A stretch of 64,000 bases of DNA from Bacteroidaceae bacterium (GTDB lineage Bacteria > Bacteroidota > Bacteroidia > Bacteroidales > Bacteroidaceae): assembly GCA_017631315.1 (NCBI GenBank), contig JAGBTN010000015.1:124001-188000 (forward strand), in the 5' to 3' direction. The notes beneath the pieces are model-generated. The model was not told where the DNA came from. It did no database searches and saw only the letters and a program-made list of their open reading frames with translations. Made by a program: the position numbers and the translations under genes. Positions 16,709 to 24,453 of this stretch are shown in pieces (position 1 is the stretch's first letter; each line of letters opens with the position of its first letter).

Positions 16709-18019
16709 TTACTTCTGTCTGATAAATATGTTTATCGGGCAACCGCTGAAGTCCCAGCGCTCACGTATCTTGTTTTCAAGGAAACGTTTGTAAGGCTCCT
16801 TGATGTATTGCGGCAGGTTTGCATAGAACACAAACGACGGCACACGTGTGTCGGGAATCTGCATGCAATACTTAATCTTGATGTATTTGCCCTTCATCGA
16901 TGGTGGCGGATAAGCCTCGATGAGCGGCAACATCTCCTCGTTCAACTTATGTGTAGAGACCTTGCGACGGCGGTTCAGGAAAACGTCCTTTGCTGTTTCC
17001 AGCACCTTGAAGATGCGCTGCTTGGTCAAGGCAGAGCCGAAGATGATGGGGAAGTCCGTAAAGGGAGCCATTCTTTCGCGAATAGCATCTTCCATTGTCT
17101 TGATGACCTTCGTATCCTTGTCAGGCACGAGGTCCCACTTGTTAACTACCACCACGATGCTCTTCTGGTTTCTTTGTATGATTTGGAAGATGTTGAGATC
17201 CTGGGTCTCGATGCCTCGTGTGGCATCTATCATGAGTACACACACATCGCTGTTCTCAATGGCACGGATAGAACGCATCACACTGTAGAACTCCAAGTCT
17301 TCGTTCACTTTATTCTTACGACGGATACCAGCGGTGTCAACCAGATAGAAGTCGAAACCGAACTTGTCGTAACGGGTGTAGATGCTGTCGCGTGTTGTGC
17401 CGGCAATGTCGGTTACGATGTTTCTTTCTTCGCCGATAAAGGCATTGATGAGACTTGACTTGCCGGCATTGGGACGGCCGACAACGGCAAATCTTGGTAT
17501 TTCCTCGTCGGGCAACGCTACGCTTTCCTTCGGGAAGAGACTGAGCACAAGGTCGAGCAAGTCGCCTGTGCCACTGCCTGTAGCAGCAGAGATGCACTGC
17601 GGATCGCCCAAACCGAGAGCATAGAACTCGGCAGAGAGGTAAGTTTCGTTGTTGTCCATCTTGTTGCAGACAAGCACAACGGGTTTCTTCGAGCGACGCA
17701 AGATGTCGGCAACAGCCTCGTCGAGGTCTGTTATGCCATTCTGAATATCCACCAAGAAGAGGATAACATCGGCCTCATCGGTAGCCAACACCACCTGTTT
17801 GCGTATCTCTTCCTCGAAGATGTCGTCGCTGCCTACAACCCAACCACCGGTGTCAATCACAGAGAACTCATGGTTCCCCCACTCACACTTGCCGTACTGA
17901 CGGTCGCGTGTTGTGCCGGCCTCTTCGCTCACAATAGCATGACGGGTCTGTGTCAAGCGGTTAAAAAGGGTACTTTTGCCCACATTGGGGCGCCCAACTA
18001 TAGCTACAATATTCGACAT
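16709..18019 (-). CDS. der: Ribosome biogenesis GTPase Der (EngA)
   Basis: Essential double GTPase for 50S assembly, 436 aa. The first P-loop GRPNVGKST is at 9-17 and the second GRPNAGKSS at 181-189. DTGG and DTAG switch II motifs and NKMD/NKWD specificity motifs are present in both domains, followed by a C-terminal KH-like domain (to about 436). Length is standard. Its promoter lies 22 nt upstream. Confidence 0.97.
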   Translation of the reverse strand: MSNIVAIVGRPNVGKSTLFNRLTQTRHAIVSEEAGTTRDRQYGKCEWGNHEFSVIDTGGWVVGSDDIFEEEIRKQVVLATDEADVILFLVDIQNGITDLDEAVADILRRSKKPVVLVCNKMDNNETYLSAEFYALGLGDPQCISAATGSGTGDLLDLVLSLFPKESVALPDEEIPRFAVVGRPNAGKSSLINAFIGEERNIVTDIAGTTRDSIYTRYDKFGFDFYLVDTAGIRRKNKVNEDLEFYSVMRSIRAIENSDVCVLMIDATRGIETQDLNIFQIIQRNQKSIVVVVNKWDLVPDKDTKVIKTMEDAIRERMAPFTDFPIIFGSALTKQRIFKVLETAKDVFLNRRRKVSTHKLNEEMLPLIEAYPPPSMKGKYIKIKYCMQIPDTRVPSFVFYANLPQYIKEPYKRFLENKIRERWDFSGCPINIFIRQK

Positions 18020-18040
18020 ATCTATACAATTTTACGTGCG

Positions 18041-18071
18041 CAAAGATACGATTTTTTATCCACCTGACAAA
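18041..18071 (-). promoter_or_regulatory. Promoter of der
   Basis: On the minus strand: TTTG, 19 bases, TATCTTTG, ending 21 nt before the der ATG. It lies just beyond the terminator of the ridA operon. Confidence 0.8.
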
Positions 18072-18080
18072 ATAAAGGAC

Positions 18081-18113
18081 AAAAAATAGAGCCCACACAA
18101 GCGTGCAGGCTCT
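18081..18113 (-). terminator. Intrinsic terminator after ridA
   Basis: Hairpin with arms AGAGCC (18088-18093) and GGCTCT (18108-18113) and an inner CAC/GTG pairing, followed on the minus strand by ATTTTTT. Confidence 0.65.
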
Positions 18114-18220
18114 GTATGTTATGCCTAAACAAGCCTTCGTGCTTCTCGGCAAATCCCGACAAGCGGCTTCCTTAGAGACTTTTTGAGCACTGATTTGCGT
18201 GCTGATTTGTGGGGACAATC

Positions 18221-18595
18221 TTATTCTCCTGCCACCACTTCAATCTCCACCATGGCAGCCTTTGGCAACGCCTTTACAGCCACAGCCGAGCGAGCAGGAT
18301 ATGGTTCGGAGAAGAACTCCGAATAGACGGCATTCATGTCGGCAAAGTCGTTCATGTCTGCCAAGAAGACGGTTGTCTTTACCACATTGGCCATCGTCAG
18401 GCCTGCTTCCTCGAGAATAGCCTTCACGTTGAGAAGAGACTGGCGTGTCTGTTCCTTTATGCCCCCTTCGGGGAACGCGCCGGTTGCAGGGTCGATGGGT
18501 AACTGTCCGGATGTGTAAAGCAGATTGCCTACCTTGATGGCCTGACTGTAAGGTCCGATGGCTGCGGGAGCCTTTGTTGTGCTGATTGTTTTCAT
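18221..18595 (-). CDS. ridA: RidA family reactive imine/enamine deaminase
   Basis: 124 aa, the length of RidA (YjgF/YER057c/UK114), which hydrolyses reactive enamines and imines formed by PLP enzymes such as threonine dehydratase. Family stretches: AIGPYSQAIKVGNLLYTSGQLPIDP at residues 13-37, TRQSLLNVKAILEEAGLTMANVVKTTVFL, and the C-terminal PARSAVAVKALPKAAMVEIEVVA carrying the substrate-binding Arg. It lies 12 nt after the 104-aa gene, so it appears to be the last gene of an operon that starts with the 810-aa protein. Confidence 0.95.
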   Translation of the reverse strand: MKTISTTKAPAAIGPYSQAIKVGNLLYTSGQLPIDPATGAFPEGGIKEQTRQSLLNVKAILEEAGLTMANVVKTTVFLADMNDFADMNAVYSEFFSEPYPARSAVAVKALPKAAMVEIEVVAGE

Positions 18596-18607
18596 TTCTA
18601 TATTATT

Positions 18608-18922
18608 TTATTGTTCAAGTGATTCGTAGTATTCTATCTCCAGTTCGTCGCTTACGCAGAAGTCCTCGTTGTCATCGTAGAGATACACGATGCGGAGTCC
18701 ACGAAACGATGCAGGAACCATCAATCTGTCGAGCAGATGCCACCGCGGACGGCCGAAGTCATACGATGCACGGTCGAGCACAAGGCGATTGCCTATCCAG
18801 TCGAACTGATAATAGCCGCCACCCAGACACTGCTCTCTGCCTACGAGCAGGTCCTTATGCTGACAGACCATCCCCAGACGCAAGTGTCCGTCCATTGTTA
18901 TGATAAACTTCGGCTGTTCCAT
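18608..18922 (-). CDS. Conserved hypothetical protein, 104 aa
   Basis: Not recognised. A compact acidic protein without signal peptide or membrane segment. Visible are an N-terminal beta-rich part (KFIITMDGHLRLGMVCQHKDLL), an aromatic Gly-rich turn (GGGYYQFDWIGNRLVLDRASYDFGRPRW), and an acidic tail (YLYDDNEDFCVSDELEIEYYESLE). Codon use resembles ridA rather than the A+T-rich gene before it. Its ATG directly follows the stop of the 810-aa gene. Probably a cytoplasmic protein; no function can be assigned. Confidence 0.7.
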   Translation of the reverse strand: MEQPKFIITMDGHLRLGMVCQHKDLLVGREQCLGGGYYQFDWIGNRLVLDRASYDFGRPRWHLLDRLMVPASFRGLRIVYLYDDNEDFCVSDELEIEYYESLEQ

Positions 18923-21355
18923 TTAATGCTTTACCTTAAGGTCAGTTGAAGATGAAATAACATCAAGTAAGTCAACCATATATTGATGCCGTTTGTCTGT
19001 ATAATTAATGTATTTTCGCTTAGCGCTCCTTAACCAATTATATAAGGTCTCACTGTTAGAACATGTTGGAAAGGCCTGATTCTGGCGAATGTATTCCTTG
19101 ACTTCTTGACATTTTAGCCAAAAGGTATATTCTCTAGCAGAACGTGGATAACCAGTTTCATCATATTCATGTAGCACATTATTAAGCTTATTTATCTGTT
19201 CTTTTGAAATAGTAATATTTCCAGCATTGACATTATAAAGCCATCGCATTAAGGATGACTCTTCTTGACTACTGTAATCAAATGGGAATCGATGATTTGC
19301 TTCAATAAAATTAACTAAATCAGTAAAACGCTCATCAAAATGATGGCGTCTTTTAATTTGTGCCAACTCATATCCTTCAGAATACATTTTTGACTTTAAT
19401 CCGAAATATCCTCCTTCGAAGCCAATAAATCTCTTCGAACCTTCATCTGTCATTGTTGCAGCAAGACTTTTCTTATTCGTGTTAGGATAATGTTTATGGA
19501 CCTCATTATAAAGTTTGTCAATATGGAGTGGCAAATCAGATGACATCAACAAATCGACGAGCAAACCTCTTATGCTTCCAAAGTATATACCGTCCCATGT
19601 ATCTAATGCATAATGTGACGATTTCCCGATGGGCTTTATATGCTGATGTCTTGATAAATAATATTTTATTTGTTCTGAATTCGTATATTCGTGGTTCGGA
19701 TATCGTTTTTTTAATACGGCAAAAATGTCATCAACATGCATTGGTTTTCCATTCTCTACTAAAATGTCGTAAAGCTCTTTTTTTATATCAATGAAGGTTT
19801 GTGGGAGAAAGAGACACTCACCGTCCATAATCTGCACTTGATAGACATCTGTTACTACATATTTAATACACTCTTTCATTATTGACTGCACCTGTAATGG
19901 AAAAGATCGAATGAACGAATTTAATGACATGAATGTATCACCTGAATACTTCGCATTAATAGCTTTGGCAACATTGCCCAAGCATGCCTCAAGTTTCAAA
20001 TCAGCATAAATTCCGTTCAAAAGGATGAAATGTCCTTTGACCTCTAATAATTTGAAATGTCCTATCAATTGCAATAATGAGACAAACACTCCAAAATCAT
20101 TTGGAAGGGATTCCATTTCCTTCAATTTGATATATTCCTCAGTAGTCTCATAGACAACTGGTAATTCTATCAATTCTTTATAAAAAGTCCTCGCATAGTT
20201 TTTTAAAAAAGACTGCTGAGCATCAATTCCCTTAGATAATATTTGACGAATTCTTGCTCCCGTTAGATTCGTAATTTTTGCAACCTCGTTTATTGTTAAA
20301 CGTCTTCCATCTAAAATACCATTAAAAAGGCAATAGATATAATCGGACTTAATTTTGGACTGACGTAGATAATGAAGTAATAAGAAAAAAAGTGGCAACT
20401 GATTATTCGTCCGAATAAAATTAAAAACAAACTTCTGTTGTAAACTTGTCAGAAAAGGAAAATTCAGTTTAATTATTTCCAATTCTATTTCATCATCAGT
20501 TTGCATTATTGTTTTTTTAAATTCTGGTACAAATATAGATTGATTAAATTGATGTAATTCTTGTAGTGTTTTAACCATGAATCTTCTCTTATTGATATTC
20601 AAATAAGACTCAAAAGGTTCATCTGCATATTTTATCAAATCCTCAAAATGTGGCAAGTATTTTTCTATAATGTTTTTACTTTTAACACTTATTCTTTTTT
20701 CTATGAGATTATGGTATATTTTTTCAAGGTATTGTTTTTTTAGTGGTGACATGAAGTTTTTTGCAATATCCTCATTACTGAAATAATCTAGTTTTTGAGA
20801 AAGCTCAATGGCTTTGCTTTGGTATTTAGCATAGGTTTTGTCTCCTGTAATTTTAGCGCCCTCCATTTTACGAAGCACCTCTTCTATAAATTGTTTATAT
20901 GCATACCGAATTTCTATATTTTCTTCACGAGAAAACCCCTCGACAACCACTGTCAGTTTAGGCAATTCTCCTGTTATCAGATTGTGTAAATCGTATGGGT
21001 GGGGATACGCTTTCTTCAAATAGGATTTTACCCTAGATTCACCATCTACAAAACTATTGTATGCTTCAGAAATTATTACAGCCAGTATCTCTCCTAATAA
21101 TGATAACAAGCAAACTTTATCATCCGGCATTTCTGCTTCGTTGATATGACTTACCTTATTTAAGATTGGCTCAATCTCAAGCAACGATTTGCGACCAAAT
21201 CTGCGAAGACGCATTAAATCTATCGGTTTATCAATTCTATTCATGATACTACCTATTGTTTCCAAACATGCAGAATGTAAACAATTGTATGTGCGAACAG
21301 AAATCAATCCCTGTTCGTACAATGTAGTAATTGTGGTATTAAAATTGACTAACAT
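18923..21355 (-). CDS. A+T-rich 810-aa protein with several DNA-binding-like domains
   Basis: Not a named family I can recognise, but domains can be outlined. Residues about 12-66 resemble the RNA polymerase alpha C-terminal helix-hairpin-helix fold (LRRFGRKSLLEIEPIL). Residues about 352-376 look like a sigma-region-4-type helix-turn-helix (LTINEVAKITNLTGARIRQIL). Residues about 523-590 and 594-655 look like two winged HARE-HTH-like domains (ILVENGKPMHVDDIFAVLKK; LLMSSDLPLHIDKLYNEVHK). The C-terminus (about 672-797) has two helical repeats with conserved Trp, like helicase-associated domains. The base composition is visibly more A+T-rich than the genes on either side, suggesting horizontal origin. 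It lies just behind a truncated hsdM start. Likely a DNA-binding regulator or defence-associated protein (inference). Confidence 0.75.
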   Translation of the reverse strand: MLVNFNTTITTLYEQGLISVRTYNCLHSACLETIGSIMNRIDKPIDLMRLRRFGRKSLLEIEPILNKVSHINEAEMPDDKVCLLSLLGEILAVIISEAYNSFVDGESRVKSYLKKAYPHPYDLHNLITGELPKLTVVVEGFSREENIEIRYAYKQFIEEVLRKMEGAKITGDKTYAKYQSKAIELSQKLDYFSNEDIAKNFMSPLKKQYLEKIYHNLIEKRISVKSKNIIEKYLPHFEDLIKYADEPFESYLNINKRRFMVKTLQELHQFNQSIFVPEFKKTIMQTDDEIELEIIKLNFPFLTSLQQKFVFNFIRTNNQLPLFFLLLHYLRQSKIKSDYIYCLFNGILDGRRLTINEVAKITNLTGARIRQILSKGIDAQQSFLKNYARTFYKELIELPVVYETTEEYIKLKEMESLPNDFGVFVSLLQLIGHFKLLEVKGHFILLNGIYADLKLEACLGNVAKAINAKYSGDTFMSLNSFIRSFPLQVQSIMKECIKYVVTDVYQVQIMDGECLFLPQTFIDIKKELYDILVENGKPMHVDDIFAVLKKRYPNHEYTNSEQIKYYLSRHQHIKPIGKSSHYALDTWDGIYFGSIRGLLVDLLMSSDLPLHIDKLYNEVHKHYPNTNKKSLAATMTDEGSKRFIGFEGGYFGLKSKMYSEGYELAQIKRRHHFDERFTDLVNFIEANHRFPFDYSSQEESSLMRWLYNVNAGNITISKEQINKLNNVLHEYDETGYPRSAREYTFWLKCQEVKEYIRQNQAFPTCSNSETLYNWLRSAKRKYINYTDKRHQYMVDLLDVISSSTDLKVKH

Positions 21356-21435
21356 ATTAATGAGATTGAGTTAAAATCTATCTAATAATTACATGAGTCC
21401 CATAACTTATAGTTACACCTTGATCATAATTGTTT

Positions 21436-21513
21436 TTATACCGAACCGCGCAGATCGTTCGCTATCTTCCATATCATCTTGTGCAGTTCAGCACGTTCAT
21501 GTATGTTTGCCAT
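21436..21513 (-). pseudogene. hsdM: Remnant of a type I restriction-modification methyltransferase gene (hsdM)
   Basis: The minus-strand ATG at 21513 opens 25 codons, MANIHERAELHK... ending in KIANDLRGSV, then TAA. This matches the N-terminus of type IC HsdM proteins (RAELHRQIWQIANDVRGSVDGWDF in EcoR124I-like enzymes), and the frame breaks exactly where DGWDF should follow. Nothing downstream continues HsdM in any frame I checked; the 810-aa gene starts 80 bp later in the same direction. Either a deletion scar of a type I RM locus, or (less likely) an hsdM-derived leader peptide. Confidence 0.7.
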
Positions 21514-21672
21514 TTGTCCCTCTTAAATATATTTTCGGGTGTAAAGATACAAAAAAATGACAACTTAAGATTGCAAAACGGCACTTTAATGAAAGAAATT
21601 TAGGGGGTGGGGTTGACAAAACAGGGGTGTGACGGTATATACAGACGTGAGGGTGCTGCAAAAGACAGACCG

Positions 21673-21848
21673 AGACACCAGTGAAGTTTTAATCCGACTG
21701 CAGTCAAAATGGCCTGCTTCGCCGGTGTGGGTTTCCAACGACTCCAAAGAACATTCGAAACTTCTGCAGAGAACTTTGACAACTTCTGCAGAGAACTTTG
21801 CGAACTTCTGCAGAGAACTTTTCTGCCCTCTCACAAAACCTCTTATAC
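21673..21848 (+). repeat. Family B 22-bp tandem array (array 2, inverted relative to array 1)
   Basis: CTTCTGCAGAGAAC starts at 21761, 21783 and 21805, exactly 22 bp apart. Decayed in-phase units can be traced upstream at 21739 (14 of 22 matches), 21717, 21695 (core CTGCAG intact) and 21673, and one downstream at 21827. Degeneracy increases away from the three near-identical units. Confidence 0.85.
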
Positions 21849-21881
21849 ATCTATTTATAAACCATTTAATTCTAAAAAACC

Positions 21882-22343
21882 ATGATTAAGTACAGTATCG
21901 CAATCAAAGGCACCAAACCTGGCACAAAGAAGGCAGAAATCACCGAAACAAAAGCCTACGGCGAGGCACAAACCGACGAAATTCTCAGTCTCGACGAGTT
22001 CTGCAAACACATTGCCGAGCATCACTCACCTTTCTCGAAAGGCACCATCAAGGGCGTTCTCTCCGACGCAGTAGGCTGTCTGCGCGAGCAACTACTCGCC
22101 GGCAACAAGGTGAAACTGGGCGATCTGGGCGACTTCCATGTAGAACTCGCCACCAAGGGTGCAAAGACCACCGAAGAGTTCAACACCAGTTACATAGAAA
22201 ACGTCAATGTGCGCTGGACGCCCGGAAAAGACTTCAAGAACCTCCGCAGCGAAGCGGACTTCCAACTCGTGCCCAACCGCAAGGCACAGTCTGAAGCCAT
22301 AGAAACCGTCAAGAACACGGACACCATCCAGGGGCTTGAGTAA
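21882..22343 (+). CDS. HU-like DNA-binding protein
   Basis: 153 aa, of the Bacteroidetes HU/IHF-related type. N-terminal strand MIKYSIAIKGTKPGTKKAEITETKA, then the HU helices (LDEFCKHIAEHHSPFSKGTIKGVLSDAVGCLREQLLAGNKVKLGDLGDFHVEL) with the HU signature GDLGDF, a DNA-arm-like region (GAKTTEEFNTSYIENVNVRW) and a variable tail. Longer than E. coli HU (90 aa) because of the N-terminal extension and tail, as usual for this subgroup. Probably a nucleoid protein. It lies just downstream of a family B 22-bp array. Confidence 0.88.
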   Translation: MIKYSIAIKGTKPGTKKAEITETKAYGEAQTDEILSLDEFCKHIAEHHSPFSKGTIKGVLSDAVGCLREQLLAGNKVKLGDLGDFHVELATKGAKTTEEFNTSYIENVNVRWTPGKDFKNLRSEADFQLVPNRKAQSEAIETVKNTDTIQGLE

Positions 22344-22352
22344 ACCCTAACT

Positions 22353-22370
22353 CCTCCCCATTGGGGGAGG
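22353..22370 (+). terminator. Short GC hairpin after the HU-like gene
   Basis: CCTCCCC (22353-22359) pairs with GGGGAGG (22364-22370) between two convergent genes. No T-run follows, so its role as terminator is uncertain. Confidence 0.3.
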
Positions 22371-22384
22371 CCGGAAGGGGGCTG

Positions 22385-22879
22385 CTACGCCGTGCCCAGT
22401 GTGCCGTCCATTGGTATGGGGGCAGCGGTGTTCTGCTGAGGAATGCGCTTGAAGGCGATGTTGTTGCGAAGCATCTGACCGGGATTGACAAGGGGCAGGA
22501 TTTGCTTGGGAATGCCTGCTTCCTCGCTACGAACAGCCAGGATGCCACGGGCACTGCCAATGGTGATGTCTGCCAGGTGCTGAACAAGGCCGGCAGGCAA
22601 CACCCACTGGTCGCCATCGAGTTGATAGAGCGAACTCCAGCTCTCGCGCGTAAACTCGAAGATGGTCTGCACACCAAGAATGAGTTGGGTGATGTCGTTC
22701 TTCTTATACTCGAAATTGGCATTGCAACGCACGGCACGCTTCTCGGTGTCGCAGTTGAACTGGAGCTGGTTATTGATCTGTAGTTCGCCTTCGGGCCATT
22801 CGTTTGCAAGGTTGACAAACTGCAACTCCTTGACATCTACGAGGCGAAACTGAATCTGAATTTGGTTTTGCTGTGACAT
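22385..22879 (-). CDS. SecB-like hypothetical protein
   Basis: 164 aa, cytoplasmic, no signal peptide. The order of strands and helices (FRLVDVKELQFVNLANEW; FEYKKNDITQLILGVQTIFEF; then LVQHLADITIGSARGILAVR and ILPLVNPGQML) resembles the SecB-like proteins of Bacteroidetes, in which a final helix reads like SxxxARGIL and precedes an LPxINP-type motif. If so it would be an export or general holding chaperone, but the match is by pattern only. It lies 83 bp downstream of the DUF4886 gene in the same direction and converges on the HU-like gene. Confidence 0.5.
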   Translation of the reverse strand: MSQQNQIQIQFRLVDVKELQFVNLANEWPEGELQINNQLQFNCDTEKRAVRCNANFEYKKNDITQLILGVQTIFEFTRESWSSLYQLDGDQWVLPAGLVQHLADITIGSARGILAVRSEEAGIPKQILPLVNPGQMLRNNIAFKRIPQQNTAAPIPMDGTLGTA

Positions 22880-22962
22880 GACTATTTATTTTTAGAAGAA
22901 GTAACCGAAGGGGAGCCATCGGGAGAGAGACAAGAGAACATCTCCTCCTGTTGCTCCCCTCT

Positions 22963-24453
22963 TTACTTTCTTGTTCTTATTGTTATTGCATTAAGATAGT
23001 AGAAGCGGTTGGGGCTGCTGTTTTGCAAACCCGGCATAACGGAGAGCGTGAGACGTCCGTCGGCTGTGGGGCGAACATTCTTCAGGACAACCGTCTCGTC
23101 CGTATTGTCGGCTGCCTGCAAGGTCTCTGCCCATACGCCATCGCCCTGCACAAGGAAACTCGTCTGGCGCGAGTCGCTGCACTGCTGGCGCGATGAGAAG
23201 ATGGAGATGTCGTACTTCAGGTTGGGATTGAGATGGCTGAACAGAACGGTGGCACTCTGTCGGGCGCCTGCACCTTCCATCTTTCCTGCTGCATAACCCC
23301 AAAGGGCAGACTGCGAGACGATGGCAGGCATCTGCATCTTTGTATCCGTGGCTGTCGCTCCGTTGAGGTTCGAGCCGCCAAAGTCGCTCACAAAGGTCAG
23401 AAGGATGCCCGTCGCATTTCCGTTGCAGTCCATGATGCGCGTATGTGTTCTCCTGTCTGGAGTGATATCGTTCCATGCCGGGTCGGTGCAATGCGCTGTG
23501 CCGAAGTTGAACTTCACCAAGCCCGTCGGCACTATGTTGTTGACTGCAGAGAAGCCTTCACCATCGAGAACCGTAGGACGGAAGGGCTGCTTCACTGCCT
23601 CGTGTGCCGCCACCTGACAAGAATGGGCAGCCACGAAGTCGAGCCCATCGGGACAATAACTGAACCCCACCGGCGAGATGCCCGTAATGGTCTCGAACCA
23701 CACACAAGCGGCTGTGTAACGCCCCATCTTGAGGTCGAGATGATAGCCGTCGCGGTCCATCGTGTCGCCAAGATAAGTGGTGCGTGCATTCTGTATGGCC
23801 GTACCGGAAGGCACCACAAATGTCAGTTCCGGATGCATCTGCATGGCATAGCGGACTGCCCTGCAAATGCTGTCGTACATCACCTCCTGACGATTGCCAT
23901 AGTTGGCAAAGCCGCCATGGGTGCTTTCGCGCGAATAGGCCCACGTCTGGTGGAAACCATAAGAGGCATTGGGATTGGTCTGCAAGCCCTGAGCATACTG
24001 TATAAGATGGGAAAGGTAAGGCTCGAAAGTGCCGGTCAAACCCGACTCCTGACTCACCTGCTGGAAGGTGATATACTGCCAGGGCTCGTCCTTTATGATG
24101 TCGGCAAGAGCCGTCCGAGGCTTGTTGGTGCGACGACCGCCCTGCACCTTGCGATACTCGAAGGTGTTGTTGGCCTCCGTCACGTCCACCCAATGCGAAT
24201 GGAAGCCCTGTCCGCCACGATAGGCGTTGCCGATAATCATCTCTATGCCTGCCTCGCGACCTAACTCATAAAGATATTGCTCCACAGCATCCTGCGAGAA
24301 ACTGTTGCCTATGGCCAAGATGCGGACCACGCCATCGTTCTGCAACAAAGAGTCGGATGGCATCTGCGCTTGAGCCGTAAAGCACAAGAGGAGAAGCGCA
24401 AGCATCCAGCCTGCCCTGTGTCTCCTCAAAGAGAGAGTGCTCACTTCGTTCAT
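22963..24453 (-). CDS. Secreted DUF4886 domain protein
   Basis: 496 aa. A signal peptide (GWMLALLLLCFTAQA) precedes a DUF4886/SGNH-hydrolase-like domain: VRILAIGNSFSQDAVEQYLYEL supplies the GNSFS nucleophile block near residue 49, ITFQQVSQESG a middle block, and YHLDLKMGRYTAACVWFETI a late block with a likely catalytic His in DGYHL. The C-terminal 170 residues form a separate beta-rich module. Probably a periplasmic or surface esterase-like enzyme acting on glycans; substrate unknown. Its ATG overlaps the stop of the S41 protease gene by 4 nt (ATGA), so the two are coupled. Confidence 0.8.
   Translation of the reverse strand: MNEVSTLSLRRHRAGWMLALLLLCFTAQAQMPSDSLLQNDGVVRILAIGNSFSQDAVEQYLYELGREAGIEMIIGNAYRGGQGFHSHWVDVTEANNTFEYRKVQGGRRTNKPRTALADIIKDEPWQYITFQQVSQESGLTGTFEPYLSHLIQYAQGLQTNPNASYGFHQTWAYSRESTHGGFANYGNRQEVMYDSICRAVRYAMQMHPELTFVVPSGTAIQNARTTYLGDTMDRDGYHLDLKMGRYTAACVWFETITGISPVGFSYCPDGLDFVAAHSCQVAAHEAVKQPFRPTVLDGEGFSAVNNIVPTGLVKFNFGTAHCTDPAWNDITPDRRTHTRIMDCNGNATGILLTFVSDFGGSNLNGATATDTKMQMPAIVSQSALWGYAAGKMEGAGARQSATVLFSHLNPNLKYDISIFSSRQQCSDSRQTSFLVQGDGVWAETLQAADNTDETVVLKNVRPTADGRLTLSVMPGLQNSSPNRFYYLNAITIRTRK

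Larger units (their letters stand above)
21356..21881. other. Gap holding an hsdM remnant and a family B array
   Basis: 526 bp without an intact gene. From left to right: an A+T-rich leader of the 810-aa gene, the hsdM remnant (21436-21513, minus), an A+T-rich stretch with a minus-strand TATCTTTA resembling a -7 box at 21542-21549, and the family B array (21673-21848) ending about 35-55 bp before the HU-like gene. Confidence 0.7.

Noticed and set aside
18185-18212. Direct repeat GTGCTGATTTG-like pair downstream of ridA
   Set aside because: Only two imperfect 11-12 nt copies, not 22-bp phased; could be chance.
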